Shown here in pieces: positions 1-9,869 of a DNA stretch of 64,000 nucleotides (its first letter is position 1; every line of letters begins with the position of its first letter). The stretch covers positions 16,691,631-16,755,630 of the forward strand of contig NC_133294.1 of NCBI RefSeq assembly GCF_005239225.2, in the 5' to 3' direction. The notes below the pieces were generated by a model. The model made no database searches. It was given only the letters and a program-made list of their open reading frames with translations, and had not been told where the DNA came from. The stretch is from Populus alba. Lineage: Eukaryota > Streptophyta > Magnoliopsida > Malpighiales > Salicaceae. Position numbers and translations under genes: made by a program.

Positions 1-1079
1 ATCTCAAAAATTAACAAGGTTGTATGTCACTTTCTCTACAATGACAGCAAGAGAAAGAGAGTTGATGAATAGTTGATGTTGATCCTAGGTTTTTGAAACC
101 CTCAAACACCTTTTGAGCCTGTGAAACTCCTTTCTTTCATAGCCATGAACCATAGCCTACATTACGTGCTTTAAAAAGCCCTTTTTGATCAAGTAAGCAA
201 TTTGAACCGATAAATGGCGCTCTCAAAACTTGAAGAGTTTTTCCATAAGAGTCATGGCTTCATGGATTAAGCTACTGGTTATTATGCATGCTGATAAAAT
301 TGATGCTAAAAAAAAAAAACAATTTTTCTTGACGAATCCTCAAGTTTTGACTTGAACCTTTTATTTTTCTTGAAATTCACAGAAGGTCACCTCATCGCAG
401 ACCATCAAAAGATATACCCAAGATCAAAGATTAAAACTGACACAAAGAACCATGAAAAAAAGTCATTTTAATCTCACAATGGGTCATTTCTGTTTTCAAA
501 ACACAAGACAATCAAAGGATTGCATTAAATAGTGCGTGTTGGGTCTTTGACCAAAGAAGCTTGATTTATGAAAATACTTTCAAAAAAAGACATCTCTTTG
601 ATTTCATTTCAACAATTAAACTTGAATAGACATGATCGTTGAAATATGAGATTTGATTCCAAAACAAGAAAGATTTTCAAACAAGAACATCGATTGAGTT
701 TGCAAAATCCTTGACAAAAATGACATCAACATTTCCCGACACTCCTTGAAATGTTGACCACCTGGGGGCAATACAGTGGACCCTTAGAAGAAAAACAAAC
801 AACATTCTGATCAGCCGGGGGCAAAGAAAGAATCAGATGATGAGTCGTCAAAGTTCATCAAAGTTATGTTTAACATCTGACAATGACAAAGAAAAACCTT
901 TTTGAGTATAAACCGATGAACGAACCTTCAGATCATATTGGGGGCAATGTTGTTCAAAGACAATCCATGATCTAGTGCACTTCAGCAGCAATTGATGAGC
1001 AACACTGCACTAGAAGGATATTTTCATATCTTCATCTTGGTTCATCATCTTCAACATGGCTATGACTTTTGATCGATGT
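1..1079 (+). mobile_element. Host family-A Tat/Ogre-like element, internal part left of the nested insertion
   Basis: Non-coding interior of an LTR retrotransposon whose 5' LTR lies outside the window. It is homologous, with drift, to the interior of the nested copy at about 6320-7460: both hold the phrases for 'aaaccctcaaacaccttttg', 'ggggcaat' and a closing 'catggctatgac'. The homology breaks exactly at the nested LTR start (1080) and resumes at 11898, so this is the left half of a split element that ends at 19259. No ORF worth calling. The assignment to Tat/Ogre rests on the LTR ends and primer site of the related copy. Confidence 0.8.
1075..1079. repeat. Target site duplication, left copy (GATGT)
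   Basis: GATGT directly precedes the left LTR and is repeated at 11898-11902 after the right LTR. The uninterrupted sequence in the paralogous interior near 7455 reads CAGATGTTATCAC, which supports the junction. Confidence 0.93.
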
Positions 1080-1400
1080 TGTTGCTACCCAATTTTTGAC
1101 CCATGTTTTTTTATATATTTTTAAAAAATCCAAAAATAGAGAAAAAACAAAGAAAATCCAAAAAATATGTTTTTTAATATATTTTCGTCATTTTAGCATT
1201 TTTAACGTCGTCTAAAAAGAATTTAATTTTTCAAACGCGTTCGACTTTTCACGCGTCGTTTTTAAAATCATTGATTTTCCTCATCGAGTCGACGTTGATG
1301 TTGCTCATTTTCAAAAAATACAAAAAAACAAGAAAAATCAAATTTTACAAAAAAAAAAAAGTTAAGGGACCAATTTTGAAAACTTGGCAATATTTTTTGC

Positions 1401-1410
1401 CTATAAATAC
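1401..1410 (+). promoter_or_regulatory. TATA box of family-A LTR
   Basis: CTATAAATAC stands upstream of the C-rich leader. The same motif recurs at 10191-10200 in the 3' LTR and at 17675-17682 in the host LTR. This predicts transcript start about 30 bases downstream. Confidence 0.6.
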
Positions 1411-2326
1411 TGGTTTCCAACACTTACAAGGGGAGGGGCAATTGTGTAAAGAGGAGAGAAACACAAAAAAACCCTAAAAACATAAACTTAACTCTCTACC
1501 CACACAAACCAGCCGCCGGCTCCTGACCAAAAAATAGCCTCCGTTCCCCGGGGTCCTTGGTTGGTGTTTTCAGAAGAGAGCCAAGGACCCCCTGATTGAT
1601 TGCTTCCAACCCGGTTGGGACTTTGCTCTCCCGAAACAGTCGTTGCTGCTTCTCAACCAAAACCCCCCCCTCTGGTTTGATTTTACTTTTTTTCCTACAG
1701 CCGCCGGCCACAAACACAAGCCAAAACAGCTGCTCCCTACCCGGTTTTGATTTTCTTTCTTCGGAACCAGCCCCTTTCCCCTTCTCTTCTTCTCATTTTT
1801 TCCCGCCGCTCCTTCATCCCTCTCTTCCTCCGATCTGCCTCACAACAGCCACGATCCAGCACCCCTCAACTCTCACTCACGGCGTTTCCTCCTTCACCGA
1901 ACAGACCCGACGGCCTCAGTTCCAACTGAGCATCTGCTGCACGCCCAGATCAGTCCGCTGCTCCTTCGCCTCACAGTAGCTCTCGCCGGCCAGCCTTCCA
2001 CAGCAGCACTCGATCTCCTCAGCACCGCCACCGATCTCCCTACAACTGAAGAACCCAGCGACGCCAACAGCGCCGCCCGATCTACGGACGACAGCAGCAG
2101 CGACCACAGCCGCGACCACCTTTGCAACCACCAGATCGACAGCCAGCCGAGAAGAAGAAAGAAGACAGCGGTTCACAGATCTAAAAAAGAAAAAATCCAA
2201 GAATGGATCTGGACTAAAACAGACTTGCTGGTTGCGTTTTTTTATTGTTTTTTTCAGGTCAACACCGGCGAGGAAAGGGCGAAGGGAAGGAGTCGATCTA
2301 GGCTACCCCTTTGTTGCTTTTTTTTA

Positions 2327-2385
2327 GGCGGCGCGTGAACCCACGCGCCGCCAGTGGCGGTGGCGCGTGGGGAGACGCGCCGCCA
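2327..2385 (+). other. Two GC-rich hairpins in family-A LTR
   Basis: The first is a perfect 11-bp stem, GGCGGCGCGTG (2327-2337) with CACGCGCCGCC (2342-2352), and a 4-base loop. The second pairs GGCGCGT (2362-2368) with ACGCGCC (2375-2381), with a partly paired outer stem. They stand out in an AT-rich LTR directly after a T-run ending in AG. The same pair is at 11118-11176 and, with a stem-compatible G-U change, at 18589-18650. Confidence 0.85.
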
Positions 2386-3112
2386 GTGTTCCCGAGCCGA
2401 GGAAATCTGCTGAACACTGTTCCGCAACTCCAGAAATCCGTTTGCCACTGTTCTGAATAGTTTTGGATTATTTTGTAATTTTCAGATTGTTTAATGTAAT
2501 ATTTGTGTAATTTTTAGTTTTTTTTTTAGTTTGTACTTTATGTAAATGTGGATGGAAATAAAAGAAAAGAAAAGAAAAGAAAAGAAAAGGAGAAAGTGAT
2601 AATAAAAACAAAAAAAAAAAAGAAATGTTTGTGTGTGCTTGTATGTTTGTTTTTATTTATTTATTTATGTTATTGAATTAAAAATCAAAAAAAGGACAAA
2701 AAGAATTATTTGTTAATTTAAATATGGTTAAATATCTCAAGGACAAATAAAATCAAGTTGTATTTTCCATGAAAATATGAGGACAAGTTTCTACATATAT
2801 TCGGGGATTTAATAACTGATTTATTCAAGCCTAAGAATTTAATTAATATTTTAAATTTTCAAATCACATATCAGAACACGAAGCAGCTTACCTCAGGTAG
2901 GGTGTGTTAGGGGTGCTAATACCTTCCCTAACCACAACCAGTCCCTTATCCATGATCTCTGACAAGACCAGTACATCAGGTTTCCTAGTAGCCCTCAATA
3001 AATTACTAGGTGGTGACTCCCACGAACGAATTCAAAGCAAACGCAACAACAAGAAAAATCGCCAGCCGATGCCGCGTGCCTGATTTTGTAATTTTTTTGG
3101 GGTGCGACAGAA

Positions 3113-3130
3113 TGGCGACTCCACTGGGGA
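3113..3130 (+). other. Primer binding site
   Basis: TGGCGACTCCACTGGGGA begins three bases after the 5' LTR end. TGG at the start is what a tRNA 3' CCA would pair with. I recall Ogre elements using a tRNA-Arg primer with a site of this kind; the exact tRNA was not checked. Confidence 0.75.
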
Positions 3131-6100
3131 AAGGTATTGTTTTCAACTTTATCGGACTAAGCTTTGTGTTTTGATGTGTTCAATTTTATTTTTTCTTTTG
3201 TGCTTTGTTTTATTTATTTGTGTTTTATTCATGCATTGTATATAATTCTCTCATGCATCACAAGTTTTAATTTTTGTTAAGCACACACCTGCTTTAAGTT
3301 AGGTGGGGGACTAGCAGCTTACCTTATGACTTGAGTCAAGGTTGAAGTTTGTGTAAACCCCAACTCTTCGTTGAGTGCTTAGACTGGTAATAGTTGGACA
3401 CGTGCCAACCAATTACCTGCTGGGCCCCTATATTGCCTTTACGAGGGCAATCACTGGGACAACAAGAGACCCCTTTTAGAGACCAAGTAGTAAACCTACC
3501 CTGTCTCACGTAAAATGAATAGAACCTGCCTGTAGGATGTATGCTCCGTAAATATTTGTTTTGCATCCGAGCAAACCCTTCTTGAAGCATTGGCCGTCAC
3601 TCCGAAAATTTTCATTGGAGAGTTTGGGCAAAAATCATGATTCTTGTTCCATCATACAAGAGTTACGACCATATTGTCACCCCTCGAAGGGTGAGTTCGT
3701 CATATAGATTACATATTCATACATTTATCATGCATGTACCGGGTTGAAAAGTAGGTTCCCCCGCACAAGCTGTGCTGCACGTGATTGAAGAAAGATGATG
3801 AAAGTGAAGAAATGTGTCAGATAGAGGCTCATTATCAGATTAAGGTTGAGAGCATCGAAGGTGAAGTAGCTGGACTCAGATCTGCTCGAACAAGTGTTGA
3901 GCATCAAATGGAAAGAGAATGTCTGCATAGTCTTCTATAGGAACACTGCTTGTCCACGTTCAATTGAAGCTGCCTCTCCTTTTCAGTCATGAACAACAGC
4001 AACAATGCCTTCAGTCATCAACTAATGACAACTCTGGTTCTTGCTTTGTTGCACTCTTAAGTGTTCATTGCCTCCACATCATCTAATGGAACCAAATGAC
4101 TACTAGCCTCTTGTACATGGTGCATTAGTCCTCTTTGAAGCTACCCCAATTATGAGCTCAATTCCATTTCAGCAGCACAAGATGTTGGTCTGAAAAACCA
4201 TGATTAGACACTGAACTTCTACGTGGCAGAGCTCTCTCTACAAAAATCCATTTATGGCTCTGCAAATTAGGAATGCAAGAGGGGATTTATAAGTTGCATA
4301 TGCTACAAATATTTCTCTCATCAGTTTTAGCACGAAGACATCTTAGTAGGTTGAAGAGCCAGACCTGGTCTGGAAAATATGAGCAGACTTCAAACTTCAA
4401 CGTAGCAGAGCTCTCTCGGCAGGAATCTGTTTGTGGATCCGCAAGTGGGAAATCCAAGAAGGAATACAGTAGTTTCAGATCATCTATGATTTCTCTCCAA
4501 CAATGTCAGTATTAAAACACAAAAGTAGAGAGAAGAGACATGCCTAGACTGAAAAACATGAAGAAGACTAAAACTTCAACATAGCAGAACTCCCTCTATT
4601 GGTGCTTGTTTGCTGCATCGTTCGAGAGAAATCGAAGAAGAAATAGAGGAGATCATGTTCATCATTTTCTTCCAATAAGACAATGTGTGATTCCACACGT
4701 CGGTAGTGGCAATAATACAAGTTTCTGGGCGCTGCCAAGATTACCAAGCTGTTGGAAAGTTTTCTAACAATCCTCAACCAACCATAGCAACATTGGAAGA
4801 TTGAAATAATGTTGTGAGGATTTGCCGAAGATTTGAACAAGCTATGAAGAGAGGAAAGATTGAAGGATCTGCCATGGATTCCAGAACAATGATGAGAGGT
4901 GAAGCAGGAGATGACTTTGACGGTGTGAACCCTTAATTATGGGGTATAGCCAGGTCTCACGGTAGCATCAATTGCTCAAATGTCTTTGCCAAGATGGGAC
5001 ATTCCTCTGCCGTTTAAGTTTGTCGACCAGCATCTGCCAGATTCCAGAATTTTGCTTGACTCCGACAAATCCCATGCAACCACCAATTTCTAGTTGGTAT
5101 AATCCAGATAAGAGATGTGATGTCATGGTGGGGTCCTCAACCATTTCAAGTGAACAGTTTCAAGAATTGCAAGAATTGAGTCTGAAAGTTGGTGAGCCAA
5201 AGACAAGTGGAGTCGGTGAAGGAGGGTGTCATTGGCTATATTATCCCCCGAACATCTTCAGAATGACATGTTGATTGAAAGTGCTTGGCAAAACGCAAAT
5301 ATTGCCAGAAAAGCTGATTCAAGAATGGTGATGAACAATCAATCATATTGTTTTGGAATTCTGCATTTTGTTTTGGGATCACATCTCATCCTTCAACGAA
5401 ACATGCCTTGCTTTTATCTTCTTGTTGTTTTGAAATCAACAGATGTTTAACATTTTATTCTGACAAAATATTTTGATCCAACTCCAACATGCGATAAAGG
5501 TTAATCAATCTGGAAGATTAAAAGTGTTTTGATTGCAGAAATGACTCGATTCTTGTTGAAATGACATGACGTGACCAAACAATTTTGAACTCATACCTTT
5601 TGAACTGAACCACACATCATATAGCTAAGTTTTAGTAGTATGCATAATGACATGTAGTGGATTTGGTAGTTATGGACTCGTTAATCATTGACTCTTATAA
5701 GTCCAAATCATTACACTGGATGAGGTCAACATTTATCGGTTCTAACTGACCTTGCTTGAAATGAGAAAAGGCCATCTTTGATATCCCTTCACTTTCTAAA
5801 GGTTATATCCCTTGTAGTCCCATTTTGAGCTGAATAGAATATTCTTTTCATGAAAACCCTGACTAGGATCACACCCCATACTGGGGGCAGATGAGAGATA
5901 TGTTGGAGACATTGATATAATTAATGGATAAAGAGGAAGGCTTAGAACAAAAGTCCAATGATTGAAAGAGAGCTAGAAGAAGACACATAGACTGGGGGCA
6001 TATAAGAAAGTTTTGAGGAAGACTATGATGAAAAAAAAAATGAAAAAAAAAAGGAGAAGAAGTTGAAATTGCCTTCACTTAAAGACAAGTCGAAGATAAA

Positions 6101-8480
6101 GGAAAGAAAACGCCTATCATGTCTATGAAAAGCAAAAACAATTTCAATCAAGGACACAACAAAAGTCAATACCAGAAAAAAAGACTAAGCTATAAACGTG
6201 ACTTTTGGTGTCCATTATAAAGCCTCTGATGTTATCAGATGATTAAGGTTGGTTATTCATCAAGGAAATGTGGATTTGCATTATGACTTATGTTAAGAAA
6301 AGTCTAAACTTTGAGGTTAACAAGGTTATATGTCGTTTCCTCTACAAAGACAACAATAGAAAGGAGTTGATGAATAGTTGATGTTGATCCTAGGTCTTTG
6401 AAACCCTCAAACACCTTTTGAGCCTGTGAAATTCCTTTCTTTCATAGCCATGAACCATAGCCTGCATTACGTGCTTTTAAAAGCCCTTTTTAATCAAGCA
6501 AGAAATTTGAACCGATAAATGGCGCTCTCAAAACTTAAAGAGCTTTTCCATAAGGGTCGTGACTTCATGAATTAAGCTACTGGTTATTATGCATGCTGAT
6601 AAAATAAATGCTAAGAAAAGAAACAACCTTTCTTGATCAAGCTGAGCATCTTGTTTTTGAAATTCATAAAAATGTCACCTCATCACAGACCATCAAATGA
6701 TATACCCAATATCAAGGATTCAAATTGATACAAAGAACCATGGAAAAAGCCATTTTAATCCTACAACGGGTCGATTTCTGTTTTCAAAATACAAGACAAT
6801 CAAAGGACTGTGTATTTCGAATAACGTGTGTTGGGTCTTTGATCAAAAAGCTTGATTTTCAAAAGATTTTCAAAAAGGACATCTCTGATTTCATTTCAAC
6901 AAACTAGACTTTGAATAGACAAGATCTTTGAAGTATGAGAGTTGATTCCAGAACAAGGAAGATTATCAAACACAGAAGAACATTGATTGAGTATGCAAAA
7001 TCGTTGATAGAAATGACATTGAAATCCTCGACACTACTTGAAAAGTTGAGCAGCTGAGGGCAATACAGTAGACCTTGAAAAGGAAAAACAAGCAATGCTC
7101 AGATCAGCTATGAGGCAATGAAAGATGATTAAATGATGAATCAGTGAACTGAAGACAATGATGTTCAAAGACAGATAATCAAGGAACGAGCACATTCAGA
7201 TGATACTGGGGGCAATGTCGTTCCAAAATAGCCCATGCTCTAGGGAACCCTGTCAGCAATGGAGAAACAAGGATGTACTTGAAGGACACTTTCATACCAT
7301 CATCTTTTGAAGCATGGCTAGCAATCGTTGAGGATACATGAATGAATGCAATTGAATGGTGAAAAGATACACATCACCAAGACTGACTGTGGAACAATGC
7401 TGAACTTAAAGGACAATCTCATATTGTCATTCTTTGAAACATGGTTATAGACAGATGTTATCACACAACTGCACTGAATAAATGTCGGAAAGGCACCCAT
7501 CTCGAAGACTGATTGTGGGACAACTTGTTCTGAAGCCAGATGAGTGCTTCACTACATGAGTATGAGTGATAAAAGCAGCATCATTGATGAGGATGAGACA
7601 TTTCTTTTCACAATCTGATTAGAAGAGTTGAAAAGAATCTATTGAGAAGAACACTAAGCATACAACCATGAGCCTTTGTACTGCAAGCTATGAGATGCAT
7701 GTCTGGACGACTGGATGATTTCCAAGAAGGCTGATGATAACATGTACTTGAAGAGTACTGTTTCAACTGGAGGCAAGATCATGACTGATTAACAATCTTG
7801 ATGGGTATTGGCATGATGCACACAATCAATCAGAGGATAATTCTCAGAAGAAGCCAGGAGAGAAAATCCTTCATGATGAATCAAGCAGTACCACACTTGG
7901 AGGACAGGGTCAAGCTTGATGAACGATGCAAGCAGTAATTGTCGAAGACAGCCCGGGATGGGCACTGCATTTACAGCTGAGTGGATAGCTAGCACATGAA
8001 TGAGCCAATGCATCGGAAGAACAAAGAAAGCTTTGGAATGCAAACAAAGGCACCCTATAAAGATGGAGCATCAAAGAGGGGGGGACCTATATTTCGAATC
8101 AGGTAAGGATGCATGCATATCATCTAACCTCAAACATTTGCACGTATTTTTGAATTGTTGCAGGAAAATCCTTAATGAGGTCCAGCAAGATGGTGGAAAG
8201 AGAAAGAAGCATTGTGCTGATGATAACAAAGAATCGGTTTTGATCATGGAATAAAAGGACGATGGGCTAAACCTTACCATTAGGAAAATCCCAAAGAAAT
8301 GGAAAGATCAACCTAGCAATCGGGAAGCCTCAAGTTTTCAACCCTCGCAGTCAGGAAACACCGAGTTTTCAAATCCTATGATCGGGACTTATCAGGAAGC
8401 ACCAAGTTTTCCAGCCCTTCTTCTATCATCCCCTCAGGACTTCGCCAGGTAAGTCCTATTTTTCACACTTGTCATATCAC
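3131..8480 (+). mobile_element. Non-coding interior of the nested element
   Basis: About 5.3 kb between primer site and tandem repeats. Only short ORFs occur, none with pol motifs. The block from about 5800 to 7500 is shared with the host element (1-1079, 11903-12850) and, in reverse complement, with the family-B element at about 38400-39100. So it is a conserved non-coding core, not unique filler. Confidence 0.8.
4800..5275 (+). pseudogene. Degenerate gag remnant in the nested element
   Basis: Broken reading frames keep traces of the Tat/Ogre gag C-terminal half: residues like AMKRGKIEGSA at about 4840-4880, then a proline-rich stretch and WYNPDKRCD at about 5094-5120. That last piece corresponds to the knuckle region seen in the better-kept copy at 39750-39890. 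Stops and frame changes rule out function. The match is by eye and short. Confidence 0.5.
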
Positions 8481-8489
8481 ATTTTTTCC

Positions 8490-8830
8490 ATCTGGGTAGG
8501 TCGCCCATCATAATAAGACCGTTCATCATATTTTTTCCATCCGGGTAGGTCACCCATGACAATGAGACCGCAGTTTTCCACATTTTTTCCATCTGGGTAG
8601 GTCACCCATTACAATGAGACCGCATTTCATATTCTTTCTATTTGGGTAGGTCGCCCATCACAACTAGACCACTTCATCATATTTTTTCCATCTGGGTAGG
8701 TCACCCATTATAATGAGACCACACTTCATATTTTTCCATTTTTTTGGGTAGGTCGCCCATTACAATGAGACCACACTTCACATTCTTTCTATCTGGGTAG
8801 GTCACCCATTACAATGAGACCGCACTTCAC
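8490..8830 (+). repeat. Tandem array 1, about 50-bp period
   Basis: Seven units starting near 8494, 8543, 8594, 8643, 8693, 8745 and 8794. Each holds GGGTAGGTC(A/G)CCCAT followed by AATGAGACC. The core GGGT-AGGTC-ACCC can fold into a short hairpin. Hypervariable tandem repeats in the 3' region are a known trait of Tat/Ogre elements. Confidence 0.9.
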
Positions 8831-8837
8831 AGCATTT

Positions 8838-9135
8838 TTCTAGGGTTCGTCACCCGTACAATGAGACCAGCATTTTTTTTAGGGTTCGTCACCCGTACAA
8901 TGAGACCAGCATCTTTCTAGGGTTCGTCACCCGTACAATGAGACCACCATTTTTCTAGGGTTCGTCACCCGTACAATGAGACCAGCACTTGTCTAGGGTT
9001 CGTCACCCGTACAATGAGACCAGCAGCACTAGGGTTCGTCACCCGTACAATGAGACCAACTTTTTTCTAGGGTTCGTCACCCGTACAATGAGACCAGCTT
9101 TTTTTCTAGGGTTAGTCACCCGTACAATGAGACCA
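8838..9135 (+). repeat. Tandem array 2, about 39-bp period
   Basis: About eight units of TAGGGTTCGTCACCCGTAC plus AATGAGACC. It is related to array 1 but the loop changed from AGGTC to TCGTC, while the flanking GGGT/ACCC stem was kept. Confidence 0.9.
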
Positions 9136-9149
9136 TTTTTTACACATTC

Positions 9150-9590
9150 TTTTGTTTTGGTTAAATGAGGTCGCCAGATGGGATCTCATGTAGCTTTGGC
9201 TAAAGGGAATCGCCAGATGGGATTTCAGGTTAACCGAGTTACACAGTTTAGTTCCAGCAGAATGAGGTCGCCAGATGGGATCTCATGTAGCTTTGGTTAA
9301 AGGGAATCGCCAGATGGGATTTCAGGTTAACCGAGTTACACAGTTTAGTTCCAGTTGAATGAGGTCGCCAGATGGGATCTCATGTAGCTTTGGTTAAAGG
9401 GAATCGCCAGATGGGATTTCAGGTTAACCGAGTTACGCAATATTTTAGTTCCAGTTGAATGAGGTCGCCAGATGGGATCTCATGTAGCTTTGGTTAAAGG
9501 GAATCGCCAGATGGGATTTCAGGTTAACCGAGTTACGCAATATTTTCGTTCCAGTTGAATGAGGTCGCCAGATGGGATCTCAGGTAAACC
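9150..9590 (+). repeat. Tandem array 3, about 98-bp period
   Basis: Five units (GAGGTCGCC near 9166, 9264, 9361, 9461, 9561). Each holds two sub-units, GAGGTC..GATCTC and GGAATC..GATTTC, around the same middle GCCAGATGG, so each sub-unit can form a 6-bp stem with one G-U pair. Confidence 0.9.
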
Positions 9591-9594
9591 CAAT

Positions 9595-9790
9595 GTGTGG
9601 GCAGGTCGCCCGTGAAAATAGACTATTGGGAGAGTGTGGGTCGGTCGCCCGTGAAAATAGACTAGGGTGAGTATGTGTGGGTCGGTCGCCCGTGAAAATA
9701 GACTAGGGTGAGTATGTGTGGGCAGGTCGTCCGTGAAAATAAATCAGTGTGAGTGTGTGGGCAGGTCGCCCAAGATAATGAAATCATTTT
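9595..9790 (+). repeat. Tandem array 4, about 42-bp period
   Basis: Units GGGCAGGTCGCCCGTG plus AAAATAGAC. The hairpin stem here is GGGC/GCCC in place of GGGT/ACCC in array 1. Confidence 0.88.
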
Positions 9791-9855
9791 CCTTTTGTTT
9801 TCTTTACAAAGCTTACTATGCAAAATTTTGAGGATTTTCGCTTCGTAAGCATTGT

Positions 9856-9869
9856 AAAGAGGGGGCAAC
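9856..9869 (+). other. Polypurine tract of the nested element
   Basis: AAAGAGGGGGCAAC ends directly at the 3' LTR start. It is the expected plus-strand primer. The host element has the same tract at 17322-17335. Confidence 0.85.

Larger units (their letters stand above)
1080..3109 (+). repeat. 5' LTR of the nested family-A element
   Basis: Begins TGTTGCTACCC and ends GGTGCGACA. It holds a TATA box at 1401-1410, a C/T-rich leader-like tract (about 1490-2200), a pyrimidine run ending in CAG at 2239-2258 that resembles a 3' splice site, two GC-rich hairpins (2327-2352 and 2355-2385), AAAGA repeats near 2561-2590 and an AT-rich 3' portion. The ORFs crossing it on both strands differ in frame and have no family features; I treat them as chance. 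Confidence 0.92.

Noticed and set aside
1596..2200. 127-, 94- and 77-codon ORFs in the LTR, repeated at 10387-10991
   Set aside because: Conservation is explained by LTR identity. The host LTR does not keep these frames and the composition is low-complexity.
8490..9790. CRISPR-like regular repeat array
   Set aside because: The 'spacers' are homologous to each other, the array lies between LTRs of a plant retroelement, and similar arrays occur in two more copies.
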